A DNA stretch of 64,000 nucleotides from Verticillium longisporum (GCA_019188255.1 JAETXT010000005.1:5456001-5520000); one strand, 5' to 3'. Shown: positions 1 through 12,123, counted from the first letter of the stretch. Numbers and translations are program-made. The notes: generated by a model from the letters alone, not told the origin.

Positions 1-1789
1 CTAGCCATTCCATTGAATAGACAAAGAAGAGAAGACGGCTGTGTTTATCATCCCACACTCAATGTTGCTGGGAACAACCGACCAACCACCTTGGGTTGAA
101 TTTGGTCTGCAGAACTGCCATCTACGGGACTGGACTCTCGGCCGTTCTCTCATGGCTTGTGAAACAGTGAATGATCGGTATGGCACACAATGAGTGGCTA
201 TTCCTTGGTTCTTTTGCCGGAAATCGGGGTTTTCTGATCTTCATGTTGGTCAGTGCTCTGCCAGAGTCTGTGTGTTTGCTTTTTTCATCGGAGCCCGCTT
301 GAGGAACCGCAATTGCAGCGGTTGACTTGAGACGGTTTCCTTTTCTCGCAGAGGGTAATTTGCCTGAGCCGCCGGCCAATATCGAAATGTTTCCCGGGTC
401 GTCTGATGACCCAGGTGGTTGACTCGTTTTCGAGAGGTGCGCACAGGCTGCACTGCGATCCTCAGGCAGGCAGAGTCCCCTGTTGTTTCAGAGGTGCTGT
501 CATCTGCCGTTTGCCCACTGCCATTTCGATGAGAGGTCGTCGGTAAGTAGGTAGGTGGCACCTAGGTGGGCACAAGATAAGGCACCTCAGGTATCCGGTC
601 TCTAGGATAAGCACCTGACAGACGAGAAGAGTGCCGTGGCAGGACATTGCAGGCCGGCTGGACGTCTTAATTACAGATGTCGCAGTGCATCACTAACAGT
701 TCGGGTCTTGGTTGGGCTTCCCCGGACACAGGCAAATGGAGAGGATCCAGACGCGCAAGTGAGCGCCAGCGACCCCTGGACTCGACTGGGCTATGATGTT
801 TGTAGGGGTATTTGTTAGGCCCTCGTATCATACAAAGTCCCTTCTGGCGTGGCGCTCGCGGGCGAGGTACATCGAGGTGGTCAAGTCCCCATCCGTGCTT
901 CCATCCAGTGGCAGTGGGCGGGTCCCTTCTCATTAAGGTCGACATCAAGGAGCCAAACACCGAGCTCGCATCCGAACCACCCAAGGCACGCCCCCCCCGT
1001 CTCGAGCCCAGCATCCCTGCCTCTAGTCCTGAAGAGGCCTAGCGCGTCTTAAGCCCCTATTGCTGGTGGAAAGCAACGGCCACCTAAGCCGCCGTAGGAA
1101 GGGACGCTTGGGACGGCAAGAGGTACTGGGCCACTGAAACGGGGTCGCACAGCCAAATCTTTCCAGTGGCCGGCCACCTCATGCGCACTCTCTGCCTTGG
1201 GGACGCTGGGTCCACGTCCCCTTGCTCGAGCCGCTCCCTGTCATCACCTCGACCTAAATTTCCCATCTCCTTTCCTCCCAACCCCAAGGACGTTCGTTCG
1301 CCATCACGACCTCTATCCCCCTTTGAGGCTGCCTTCCCCCATCATTCATACTGCCGCATCTCGCCAGTATTTCTTCCTTTGATACCACCGAGCGTCGTCA
1401 ACATCGCCAGAGCCCTTCTTCCAGAGAAGTCCTGCGACGCCCTTGACACGCGACTTTACACCACGTTTTAGGTACGTGCAATGAATTTTCCTGGATTCGC
1501 TTGAATGCAAGAATTCGAGGCGGGCAACTCCACCATGGAAGGAAGAATCGTTTAAACTTCTTGCGGGACGCATCTCAACGCGGTGCGGTCCTGTCGTTGA
1601 CGCGAAGCTGCCTCCCCTGTGGTTGAATGGTCATCGATGCTTGCTCCCCCCCTTTTCTGGCTTTCTTGCAATGCCATCATTCCGCACAGGAGTCATCAAC
1701 CGTCGCTGACTTTCTACTGCACAGAACCTACCATTCCTTCCCTAGGTACCACGTATTCGTGAACAGCTCCAACTCCCGAGCTCTCAATA
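1..1789. other. Noncoding region upstream of the septin gene
   Basis: No convincing gene is visible. The open frames here are short, overlap on both strands and have no recognisable domain. A 10-bp palindrome (CACCTAGGTG) lies at 559-568 among AGGTAGGT-type repeats. Pyrimidine-rich stretches from about 1230 to 1790 look like the promoter and 5' leader of the septin gene that starts at 1790. Confidence 0.6.
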
Positions 1790-4140
1790 ATGGGTAAGCG
1801 CATTTCTCTCCCGAGCAGCGTGATGCATTGGAAAGGAAGGCAAGAGGAACTGGATTGGATCACCGGGCAAGCATGACCCTCTCAACCGAATGCAAAACAT
1901 GGCCTACATCTCGCTCCCGGCCTTGAATCAGGCCCCTCGACGTTCTCCCAACAACGTCGACACCACGCGCTCTCGTTACGGTTTTCGAATAAATCCCCAT
2001 CTACCATTTTCTTGGGTGTCTACCTTTTTGGTCCTTTATTGGTAGACCAGAGATTACCCTCTTTTTGGAAGCACGCGAACGAAACACACGGAAACCCCCC
2101 CAATACCCATCCACAAACTCTCTAGCATTCAATGGCGATGAGAATGGTCGAACACGTTAAGGCCCGAGCCCGAAGTGTCCACTTCGACAAGAGCACCAAC
2201 AATAGCGCACCATGGGTCAGCCGGCCAACACCCAGCCAAGTCATCACATCTCCTTCGAGAAGATCCAGTAGCCTGCCAATCAGCAAGGACGACACTGTTG
2301 GCTCGCGGCCCTCTTCAGCTCAGCCAACGGTTCGTCACTACAAGAGCATGCTCTATGTCGATGCTCCATCCATCGACGCCCCCGGGGACACGATTCCAGA
2401 CGAGTTCTTCCAGGACCTTTTCGATGCGGTCGTGAAGCCGCCCAAGCCCGAAACGGAACAACTCGTGAAAGCAAAGGCAATGGCCAACCGTGACCTTGGC
2501 CATAAACGTCTGCGTTAGCACAGTCTCCTTTGCCTTCCTGCACGATTGTAGCACTATGAACAGCTTACCATAGTCAATGTCGATTGATTGCTGACATTTT
2601 TGCTCATAGCTTCTTCCAACGCATCTCCTGCCGCGTCCCCCCCGCCGCAACGGGCCGCCGCGGTTCCCGCCCCCTTGGCTGGTGCGCCCTCCAGTAAGTG
2701 ACACTGGACAATCCAAGCGCGATCACTCCTTCTGACTCTGGTTCTAGGCGCTGCTCCCAGTGCTTCCGCGGCCGCTCAGTCTTCGAGCGACCTCCGCAAC
2801 ATCGTTCGCCGCAAGTTGACTGGCTACGTTGGATTCGCCAACCTGCCCAACCAATGGCACCGCAAGAGCGTCCGTAAGGGCTTCAACTTCAACGTGATGG
2901 TCGTTGGTATGTGGTTTTTATCCCTCTGTGTAAAACAATCAACTGACCTGGAACCTCAAGGTGAATCCGGACTTGGCAAGTCGACTCTCGTGAACACACT
3001 CTTCAACACCTCGCTCTACCCTCCCAAGGAGCGCAAGGGACCTAGCCTCGACATTGTTCCCAAGACTGTCTCCATTCAGTCCATCAGCGCGGACATCGAA
3101 GAAGCTGGCGTTCGGCTGCGCCTGACTGTTGTCGATACCCCTGGTTTCGGCGATTTCGTCAACAACGACGAGTCCTGGCGCCCGATTGTCGACAACATTG
3201 AGCAGCGCTACGACGCCTATCTCGATGCTGAGAACAAGGTGAACCGGATGAACATCGTGGATAACCGCATCCATGCTTGTGTGTTCTTCATCCAGCCTAC
3301 TGGCCACTCCCTGAAGCCTCTGGACATTGAAGTTATGCGCCGCCTGCACACCAAGGTCAACCTGATTCCCGTCATTGCCAAGTCTGACACTCTGACCGAT
3401 GAGGAGATTGTTAGCTTCAAGGCTCGCGTAAGTTGCATGTGCAGTCCAATTACATCGCTACTTGACTAACCGGCAACCAGATTCTCGCCGACATCAAGTA
3501 CCACGGAATTCAGATCTTCGAGGGCCCGAGGTACGAGCTCGACGACGAGGAGACCATTGCCGAGAACAATGAGATCATGTCCAAGGTTCCCTTCGCCGTT
3601 GTTGGTGCTGGTAACGAGATCACTACCGCCGACGGTCGCAAGGTTCGTGGCCGTGCTTACCCCTGGGGTATCATCGAGGTCGACAACGAGGAGCACTGCG
3701 ACTTTGTGAAGCTTCGCCAGATGCTCATCCGCACTCACATGGAGGAGCTCAAGGAGCACACCAACAACACCCTCTACGAGAACTACCGTACCGACAAGCT
3801 CATCGCCATGGGTGTGTCCCAGGATCCCAGCGTGTTCAAGGAGGTCAACCCCGCTGTCAAGCAGGAGGAGGAGCGTGCGCTGCACGAGCAGAAGCTCGCC
3901 AAGATGGAGGCCGAGATGAAGATGGTCTTCCAGCAGAAGGTTACCGAAAAGGAGAGCAAGCTCAAGCAGAGCGAAGAGGAGCTCTACGCTCGCCACAGAG
4001 AGATGAAGGAGCAACTAGAACGCCAACGGATGGATCTCGAGGAGAAGAAGCAGAGGATCGAGAGCGGTCGTCCCATAGAGGGCAAGGAGACCAAGAAGAG
4101 GGAGGCTTCTCGCTCCGCTAAGGTGGTCAGCGCCCCTTAA
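1790..4140 (+). CDS. aspB: Septin, AspB/Cdc3 type
   Basis: GTP-binding septin that assembles into filaments at septa, hyphal tips and conidiophore necks. Exons are 1790-1793, 2610-2693, 2748-2906, 2961-3427 and 3481-4140, giving 457 residues. The initiator is split: exon 1 contributes only ATGG before an 816-nt intron, after which the frame opens as MASSNASPAAS. The protein has an Ala/Pro/Ser-rich N-terminus, a polybasic VRRKLTGYVGF segment, P-loop GESGLGKST, switch-like DTPGFGD, and AKSDTLT (the G4 motif). It ends in a charged coiled coil (from about EEERALHEQK), as expected for the Cdc3/Cdc11/Cdc12 class. Every splice phase closes. The core identity is very clear; only the 4-nt first coding exon is inferred from splice signals and phase. 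Confidence 0.95.
2132..2518 (+). other. 128-residue ORF inside septin intron 1 (status unclear)
   Basis: An uninterrupted ATG-to-stop frame lies wholly within the first septin intron, on the same strand. It encodes a Ser/Pro-rich N-terminal half and an acidic C-terminal part (DEFFQDLFDAVV) with a basic end (HKRLR). I recognise no domain. It cannot join exon 2 directly because it stops at 2518, before the acceptor at 2609. It could be a nested small gene, a product of an alternative septin transcript, or chance. The other septin introns are about 53-54 nt, so the long intron needs explaining. Confidence 0.3.
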
Positions 4141-5233
4141 CGTTGCCTTTTGCCCACTCGCTTCTTCCACGACCCCATGTTTGAGTACCCATGATGCCCA
4201 TACACACAAAGCTCAATGCGCCTCTTTGTCAGATTCTTGTCTTTTCTTACCACCGCCCTTCTCTCGACCTCTTTTTTAATCACACTCTCGCAAGCTTTCC
4301 TTTAATCAACGGCGACCCTTCATCGTCATCCAAAAGTCTTTCCATGAAGCAGTCAAGCAGTGGGTTGATGCAGGCTATGAACGGAAAGACAAAATCCAGA
4401 AAAGATTGCAGATTGCGGATCGAGCTTCTGCGAGGCTACGATCATGACGACCAGGAGTTCTTGGGACACTTCAACCAGCGACACCGTTTTTGTCCTGCCC
4501 TTCGTGGTGGAGGGCAAAGCAAGAGACGCTGCGGAGAAGCAATAGCTGGACAGCAGAGGCAAACTGCCGTAGCAAAGGGTCGAGATCTTGTTCTTCTGAC
4601 GGAACGGTTTCGCTACCCATCTCGGGTTTCTCTTAATATGACGGCACTCTCAATACCCCTGATACCTTTGGAGCCTTGTTTTATCCCTTGCAGTTCCTAT
4701 CGAGCTCCTGTCGTTGCGAAGCGCTGGGCAGCTTGCTTGCGACTGTTGTGTGTGTATTCTAGTCGGATAAGGCTATAGAGGTGCGGAGGTGTGGAAGATG
4801 GCGAGGGTTTCGGTCAGTCCGTTGTGCGTCTGACGAGAGCTGTCCTCCCGTTTCTTAGCATGTCATTTCCCTTGCAGGTATTCTACCTTACTTAGTTACT
4901 GGTTTCGTATGCGAATTGAAGATGAGTTTCCTGAATTTGATCACCTTGACGATGACAAGTGCATCACCAATTGTCATGCATAGGCTCTTCACTCAACACT
5001 ACAGTGACCTGACCCTACAACGCTAATCACGAATAAAAGTGTTGATGATGATACATTGAGACTACATTTTGACCTTCTACATAGTTACTCCAATGTTGTA
5101 CACGTCGTGATGGTTGCTGTACAGCCAGTACCCTGTCACGAGCCACGTGGACCGGCCCACATCCTCTCCCACTTATCAACAAGAACCCGCCTATATCGCT
5201 TAAGCTCTACTAAATGGAACGCTGAATCTCGTT
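4141..5233. other. Convergent intergenic region, septin and nam9
   Basis: Contains the 3' flanks of the septin gene (+) and nam9 (-). A 195-codon frame at 4191-4778 has no recognisable motif and starts right after the septin stop, so it is probably septin 3' UTR. Nothing else is supported. Confidence 0.55.
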
Positions 5234-7124
5234 CTAACGCCTCCTGAGGTACCAGTTGAAGGCCAGCTGGTTCTGGTCGATGGGGAAGGGGGTGGGAACC
5301 TCGGCCTCGCCGCGGCGGGCGACAGGGTGGCGGAGGTAGACGGCGGCGCAGATGTTCTGATTGACCTCGAGGTAGCGGGGGATGAAGGCGAAGGGGGCGA
5401 TATAGCGGCGCGGTTGCCAGGGGGTTAGGTAGGGTTTCGTCACGTCGACGGGGTTCTCGGCGTCCTCGGCGAGGAGGCGCGCGAGGGCGTCCTGCTCGGC
5501 CTTGGTGAGGGTCTGGAGCTCCTGCTCCCAGGTCTGGGGGGTGGGCTCGGCGCTGTCGACGGCGGCGTCGGCGGCCGACGAAGCCTTTTGGCCGTCGGCG
5601 GCGTCGGCATCAGCCTTGGCCTGCTGGGCGTGGTCGAGGTTGAGGCCCTTGAGGATGGTGGCGAGCTGGGTCATGACCGAGTCGCGAGAGAGGTCGGCGT
5701 CCGGGACGAGAGCCGCGGCGTTCTTGCCGAGGCGGGAGATGGCGCGCTTGGCCTCGGAGAGGAAGAGGCGGACGCGCTGCTTGTGCTTGGCGCTCATCTT
5801 GTCCTGGCTGTCCTTGAGGAGCGTCTTGGCGTCCTGGATGAGCTTCTTGAGCTGGCGCTTGTGCTGAGCGGCGCGCTCGTCCTCCGTCATGGGCTCGCCG
5901 TCCTCGCCGAGCATGCCGGCCGCGTCGGCGTCGGTGGCCGCAGCCTCGACGGCGGCTTCCGACTCTGCCTCGACAGCCGTCTCGCCTGCGGCCTGCTCTG
6001 AGGCCTCGGCCGAGGGCCCTCACCGCCGCCGCGGTCGCCGGCCTTGAGCTTGTCGGCGAGCTCCTGGCGCTTGGCGGCGCGGAGGGCGGCGTCCTTGGCC
6101 TCGGCAGCGGCTTCGCGCTCCTCGCGCTCCCGCAGGAGCTTGTCGAGACGCGCAATCTCTTGGGGGTTCTTGGGCTTGCCGGTGGCGTAGAGGACACGCT
6201 CGACATCGACCTGGAACATGTCGCCGGGGTTGAGGAGATAGCCTGGGGATCGCATCTAAAGGTAAAAAGAAAAAAGTGTCAGATGATGAGAGCCTCGTGA
6301 ATTGGTTTGGTACGAGAGCGAGAGCGAGAGCGAGAGATAGAGAGAGAGAGGACTGCGTACCAGTTGACCATTGACCCTGACGGCGCCGTGGATGCAAAAC
6401 TGTCTCGCCTGCAGTGTGCTGCTCGCAAACATGGCCCTGAAGATGGCGACCTCCAACCGCCTCTCCAGTGGTGCGTAGGTCATCTGCATATAGGGGGTCA
6501 TTTGTTTGGCGACGTCGTTCGTCTTGATCCAGATATCGTCGTTTTCGACCACGCGTTTGGCAGATATGTGGTGAAAGGTACCGGACCTCTCGCTGTTGGC
6601 CTCATTTTCGAACCTGCGGCGGCGGGCGTTCCATGATTTCGAGAACTGGTCTGCCGAGACGGCGGGCCTGGGGTCGTTGGGATCGAGGTCCCTGCCGGAG
6701 CCGCGGCCGGCAGCCTGTTCAGAGCCGTCGTACCGGGCGAGGTAGGCAGGGTCGATGTCGACAGTGCCGAGGAGGCGACGAGAGAACATGCGCTCCCAGT
6801 CGCCCTCGCGCATGGTGCCGCCGTGATAACCACGGGTGAGAGACTTGGCTGCCCATTTTTGCTGGAAGAAGGTCCCGGATCGGCGGTTTCTCGAGAGCTG
6901 CATACGAGCTAGGTTGTACATGTTGAACTTATTCCATGACATGCGGACTCTCTATAAAAGGACTGCGTTAGCGGCGGTCATGGCTGCTCAGATCAGAAGC
7001 ACTGGCATGGCGAGTGATCAAGGGGCGAGCGGGTAGCGAGAGAAGGTGCTCTGGGGCATGCTCGGGACGGGTTGTCACATACAGGCTTTTTCAAGCTGTA
7101 AAATCTGGGGCGTCGGGCTCTCAT
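5234..7124 (-). CDS. nam9: Mitochondrial small-subunit ribosomal protein uS4m (Nam9), with an apparent frameshift
   Basis: Component of the mitochondrial ribosome small subunit that binds 12S/15S-type rRNA during early assembly. Exons on the minus strand are 7124-7083, 6951-6361 and 6255-5234, giving about 551 residues. The 14-codon first exon ([14 protein letters not shown]) was deduced from a GTATGT donor and the acceptor before AGAGTCCGC; it restores the fungal S4 start that continues [16 protein letters not shown]. The S4 RNA-binding fold spans the exon 2/3 junction ([16 protein letters not shown], then [14 protein letters not shown]). The C-terminus ends NWYLRRR. Near 6014-6016 the frame breaks. 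One added base would join GGGEGP to a downstream Ala/Glu-rich linker. The gene is essential for respiration in yeast, so a consensus error is more likely than loss. Confidence 0.92.
6313..6350. repeat. (GA)n-type microsatellite in nam9 intron 2
   Basis: A run of GAGAGC and GAGA units lies on the plus strand. On the coding (minus) strand it is a pyrimidine tract just downstream of the GTACGC donor at 6360. It lies wholly in the 105-nt intron 6256-6360, so length changes should not affect the protein. Confidence 0.8.
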
Positions 7125-7991
7125 GTTGGCGAATTGGCCCTCGGGGCAGTGTCGATATGCCTTGAGGTATGCTGGGCGTGCAGGCTACACTCGAGAACCA
7201 TGCGACGCGGCATCCAAAAAATTGGTGATGGTCTGGCGTGCAGCACCCCCGAGACTCGTGGTCACGTGCAACTTACCATCAGCCTCCGGCTGGTCGAGCT
7301 TGGGCCAGCAGCTGCCAAAGGGGCGTCTTATGTCAGCAAGCCGTACCTCAGGTTCCTCTTTCCCTGAGCTGAGACGAGACGGGCTCACAATTTTCTGCGA
7401 CCCCACTTGCCCGCCTCGCGATGTGGGGCTTATACGTGGGTGCTGCAGGCGGTGTGGAGTTCTTGCGCGCGGCAGAATGGGAAAGCTCCTGCCTCTGCAG
7501 ACTGCCTGGCGCCTGCTGCATGCAGTTCAGCGCATCGCGCAAAAAAAAAACTCCATCCAGACTCGATTGGATCCAGTCTACCTTCTTCACCTACCTTACC
7601 TTCCTTACTCCAATGAGCATTGCCAATTGACCCTGTCGAATCTTGGACAACTCTACAGACAGTTGCTACGGCAAGCTTCAATCTATTGTACGTCTCTGTC
7701 CTCACCCCATCGACGTGCATCCCAACCTCTTCACGCCGCTGCTGCTTTACCCCGCCACCATCCAAAGTCCCCTGTCGTTTTCCGTTGCTACACCTACCTT
7801 GCACCCGCAACTTTTACTTGGCCGGTTACTCACACTTTTTCTGCTGTCAGACACAACACACGCGACTTACCTTTGTGCCACGACCTACTTCTATCTCGGC
7901 GCCATTTCTCCTTCGACCAGAGTATTCATCTTCAATCACGTTCAAACTCAAAATTTACGGAGTTCGATCCTGAAATTGCACAACCACGACC
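7125..7991. promoter_or_regulatory. Divergent promoter region of nam9 (-) and La (+)
   Basis: The region is 867 bp long and separates two head-to-head genes. The La-proximal half (about 7560-7980) is rich in C and T, typical of fungal 5' leaders. An A-run lies at about 7541-7550. No TATA box is clear. The open frames here are shadows without domains. Confidence 0.55.
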
Positions 7992-9371
7992 ATGAGCGCC
8001 GTCGCTGAGCCTACCAAGGCTGAGGAGGTCCCCAAGACCGACGAGGCTGTGCCTGCTGTCGAGACTGCCGCTGAGACCGCCCCTGTCGAGGCCGCGACCG
8101 AGAAGACCGACGAGACGGTTGCTGCCGCCGACAAGCCTGCTGAGACTGAGGCCGAGGTTGCTGCCGCGACCACAGAGGAGCCCAAGATCATCAAGACCAG
8201 CGCCCAGCACGACCAGCGCGACAGCCGCAACAACAAGAAGTTCGATGCCTCTCTCCTGCCCGAGTCGGATGATCCCAACCAGATGCGTCGTCAGGCAAGT
8301 TTGGTTCCTGCCGGCGCGGCCACGTTTCCCAGAAAACCCCGACCGGTCCGCTAACTGCATGTCCAGGTCGAGTTTTACCTCAGCGATGCCAACCTCCCTT
8401 CAGACGAGCACCTCTGGAACCTCACTGGTGGTCCCGAGAACAAGCCCGTTGACGTCAAGCACATTCACAACTTCAAGCGCATGCGATGCTACCCCAACTA
8501 CGCGACGCTTGTGAGCGCGCTCAAGGAGAGCACCGTCCTCGAGGTTATCGGCGAGGAGGGCGAGGAGCAGGTCAAGCGCAAGGAGCCCTACAAGCTCACC
8601 GTCGATAAGAACGACGTTACCAAGCGCGCTGTCTACGTCAAGGGTTTCGGTGACGAAACCCCCAAGACCCAGTTCGACCTTGAGGATTTCTTCACCGAGC
8701 ACGGCGGCGATGTCGCGGCCGTCCGTCTCCGTCGCACAGATGAGAATCTCTTCAAGGGCTCCGTCTTCGTCGAGTTCAAGACCGAGGAGGGCGCCAAGGC
8801 CTTCCTGGCTCTCGAGCCCAAGCCCAAGTACAACGGCCACGAGCTGAAGATCATGTCCAAGGGCGCCTATGTCGCCGAGAAGAGCGCCATGATTGCTCGC
8901 GGTGAGATGCAGCCCAGCGCCTCGGCTAGGAAGTTCTGGGAGGGCAAGGGTGGCAAGTCCGGCAAGACGAACGGTCGCGGACGTGGCGGTCGCCCCAACG
9001 GCGGCGACAAGGACGACTGGAAGAGCCGCCGTGACCAGGACCAGAAGGGCGGCTTCCGTGGAGGCCGTGGCGGCAGGGGGCCGTGGCCGTGGCCGTGGTG
9101 GACGTGGCCGTGGTGGTGGTCGCGGTCGTGGAGGTTTCCAGGACCGAGGTGGCCGCGACAACTCGCGCAACGATGAGCGCAATGCGTACGTACATCTCCT
9201 TGATATGTCTTGTCGAACTCCTACTAACGTGTCTCTTCTCACAGTGCCCAGCCCACGATCCAGGCCACCAACAGCGAGGGCAAGCCGGTCAACGACAACG
9301 GAAAGCGCGGGCGTGAGGAGAACGGCGAGTCTGGCGCCCCCCAGGCGAAGAAGGTCGACACGAAGGTCTAG
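7992..9371 (+). CDS. LHP1: La protein (RNA 3'-oligo(U)-binding chaperone), with an apparent frameshift near the C-terminus
   Basis: Nuclear RNA chaperone that binds the UUU-OH tails of new RNA polymerase III transcripts and protects pre-tRNAs. Exons are 7992-8294, 8367-9185 and 9245-9371, giving about 415 residues. An acidic Ala/Glu-rich N-terminus is followed by the La motif (QVEFYLSDANLPSDEHLW), an RRM (RAVYVKGF, then GSVFVEF) and an Arg/Gly-rich tail ending KKVDTKV. Intron 1 (8295-8366) uses a GC donor (CAG/GCAAGT) with branch CTAAC at 8351. In the glycine/arginine tail the frame breaks at G5, 9076-9080. Removing one G restores the RGRGGRGRG repeat and joins exon 3 in phase; as given, translation runs to a stop at 9176. 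The break most likely reflects a sequencing insertion. Confidence 0.93.
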
Positions 9372-10305
9372 ATGCTGCGAGGGCGCGGCGCATGATACCA
9401 GGGATGCTCTGTAGCATGGTTCTCGGCGTTTGGTAGGCTTTAGTTACGGGACTTGGTACAATATTTGGTACCAGCAGAAAACGGAAACTTGAGAAGCTTT
9501 TTTTGGTCAAATTTCGCACACTGGCTGCCACCGCTAACCCCTGATTCGATGAAAGAAAGATGCCGCTGCTACACAAAGCTTGATCTGACTGACGGACGGA
9601 GCGGCAAGAAATCTCCATCGGCGCGTCGACCGCGGCACCGAACGACGTTCTTTTCCCGGCCGACATCGCAACACTAATCACTTGACTCTCCTCCCTCTTC
9701 ATCTGGCTGACTGAAGGCTACCGAGGCAGATTTCGACGGCACGCAGCCACAAGCATCCACCGCCCGTCTTCGTATCCATCAGCTTACGTACAGAACGGGC
9801 GAGAAACCGTGAACCCAATGGTCTTTTCTGAAGTAGTCCGCTGCTAGCACGCAGTGACGCCGACTTACCCGTCCTCGGACGTCCACCTGTTAAATCTGGG
9901 CCACCCCAAACATCCCGTCTAATCGGGATTGCAGTGCCTAGCGCCGCTCTGCGGGGGGCGGCATCGGTGCTGCGGGCGATCGATCTGGACGGTCATCGAC
10001 GTGTCATTGGGCGGAACGTTCACTGCTAGATGCCACGATGGATCTTGGCTGTGGGCAAATCCCAGTTGCATAGATGTGTGAAGTGGGCTATTGGAGGTCG
10101 AGGTTTCTTCTCTTACTTAAGAAGCATGCTTCTTTTCCTATTTCCTGCCTGTGTTTTCCTTCTGGTCTTTGCCACTGTATTGCTTGATCAAAAAGGTACA
10201 CGGTTTTCCTGACTTTGTTGTCTGGTGGTTTCAATACACGCCCTCTGATTACGAGGTGACCACCACGAAACTTGCCATGCAACTGAGTTGCGTTACTTGA
10301 AGGTC
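9372..10305. other. Intergenic region between La and the MFS gene
   Basis: Holds the La 3' flank and the upstream region of the transporter gene. No reading frame with a domain is seen. A 60-codon hydrophobic frame at 10030-10212 is short and lies in the probable promoter of the next gene, so I do not call it. Confidence 0.5.
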
Positions 10306-12123
10306 ATGCCAGATCTGAACACAAACCAAAATGTGAAAAGCGGCCCAAGAGAGGCTGGAGAGCCTCCGCTTGAGACGTTGAGGCATCATCTCGAGCGGGC
10401 CATACGGCCGGTAATCGATACCCGGTCCAACGAGGAGAAGCCAGCCACTCCACGACACTCGAGCTCGAGCTCGGACAGTTACCATAGCTCGCCGGTCAGG
10501 ATTATACCAGAACCGCGTAGCAGCAGACGCAGCAGCAGACCTGTGTCTACGCTATCGCAGACAATCTCGGAGGTCCGTGATGGTATCGAAAGCAGGCGGG
10601 ATCTGGAACTCTGTGGCCTGCATGATGGTGAAGCAAAGACAGAAGAAGAAGAACGGGGTGAGAGAGATCCGAACCTGGTAGCGTGGGACCGACCGTATGA
10701 TGCGGATAATCCGAAGCACTGGTCGAAGCATCGAAAATGGGCCGCTGTTTTTTGTGGTGAGTGTGTCTCAGCGTATTCGGCCTTGGTGTAACTGACGATC
10801 CGCAGTCTCCTGCTTTACATTCTTGTCCCCCGTCTCTTCATCAATGGTTGCTCCGGCCTTGAAGAGCATAGGCCAAGACCTGAACATTTCCAGCTCCACG
10901 GAGCAGGCCTTAATAATGTCCATCTTCGTCCTCGCTTACGCTCTCGGCCCCCTGGCATGGGGCCCTCTTTCGGAGCTCTACGGTCGCATCATTGCTCTGC
11001 AACTGACAAATCTCTTCTACATGTTCTTTAACCTGGGCTGTGGCCTGGCCCAGACCAAAGGCCAGATGATTGCATTCCGCTTCCTGGCCGGACTCGGCGG
11101 CTCCGCTCCCCTGGCCATCGGCGGCGGCGTCCTCAGCGATCTCTTCACAGCCGAGGAGCGCGGTCGCGCCATGGGCATGTACTCCCTGACGCCGCTCCTC
11201 GGTCCGGCCCTCGGTCCCGTCGCCGGCGGCTACGTCACGCAGGAGACCACATGGCGCTGGATCTTTTACAGCACGACCATCCTCACAGCCACCATCCAGG
11301 CCGTCGGCTTCTTCGTGCTCCAGGAAACTTTCACGCCCGTCCTCCTCGCGCACCGCAAGGCCCGCCTCATAAAGCAAACGGGCAACGAGGCCCTCCACAC
11401 CGAGTTTGACCACCCGGACCGCACCGTACGCGCCACCCTCGCCACGGCCCTGACGCGGCCCTTCCGCCTGCTCGCGACGCAGCTCATCATCCAGTGCCTG
11501 GCCCTCTACATGATGTACCTCTACGGGCTCATGTACCTCGTGCTCTCGACGTTCCCGGCCCTCTGGGAGGACGTCTACCGCCAGCCCGTCGGCCGCGCGG
11601 GGCTCAACTACCTCTCGCTCGGCGTCGGCTTCTTCCTCGGCGCCCAGCTGTGCGCACCCCTGCAGGACCGCGTCTACGCCCTGCTCAAGCGCCGCCGCGG
11701 CGCCGGTGTCGGCCGCCCCGAGTTTCGCGTGCCCATGATGGTGCCCGGCGCCGTGCTCGTGCCGGCCGGCCTGCTCGTGTACGGGTGGACGGCCGAGGCG
11801 CGCACGCACTGGATGGGACCCAACGTCGGCGCGGCCCTGTTCGCCATGGGTACCATTATCGGGTTTCAGTGCGTGCAGGGTTCCTCGTCGACTCGTACAC
11901 GCGGTATGCCGCGAGTGCCGTCGGCGCTGCGACTGTGCTCCGGAGCCTGGCGGGGTTTGGCTTCCCGCTGTTCGGACCGGACGTCTACGCGAGCTTGGGG
12001 TACGGGTGGGGGAATACGGTGCTGGCGGGCGTGGGTGTTGTCATTGGGTGGCCTGGCCCGTGGCTGCTGTGGAGGTTTGGCGAAGGGTTGAGGAGGAAGA
12101 GTCCTTATGCAGCTGGGGCGTGA
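10306..12123 (+). CDS. MFS transporter, DHA1-type multidrug or metabolite exporter, with an apparent frameshift
   Basis: Proton-coupled exporter of the DHA1 (12 transmembrane helix) family in the plasma membrane. Exons are 10306-10756 and 10806-12123, with a 49-nt intron; about 589 residues once the frame is restored. The first ATG in frame is at 10306. A long cytoplasmic N-tail of about 150 residues is Ser-rich and leads into the family hallmark WDRPYDADNPKHWSKHRKW. The core follows: LSPVSSSMVAPAL, motif A-like GPLSELYGR, and GPALGPVAGGYV. Near 11878-11883 the frame breaks; one added G or T gives QGFLVDSYTRYAASAVGA, the expected late-helix motif. Substrate cannot be told from sequence. Confidence 0.9.

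Noticed and set aside
4191..4778. 195-codon plus-strand frame after the septin gene
   Set aside because: No domain or protein-like composition; starts within the probable septin 3' UTR.
6010..6035. Tiny intron to explain the nam9 frame break
   Set aside because: The only GT...AG pair there is 19 nt, too short to splice, and it leaves the wrong frame.
5610..6206. 198-codon minus frame inside nam9
   Set aside because: Arg/Pro-rich shadow of the nam9 coding sequence in another frame.
7123..7995. 290-codon plus frame in the nam9/La promoter
   Set aside because: Composition is random, it ends inside the La start, and it overlaps the first nam9 exon.
10910..11809. 299-codon minus frame opposite the first MFS gene
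   Set aside because: Antisense shadow of GC-rich coding DNA; Ala/Glu/Arg-rich with no domain.
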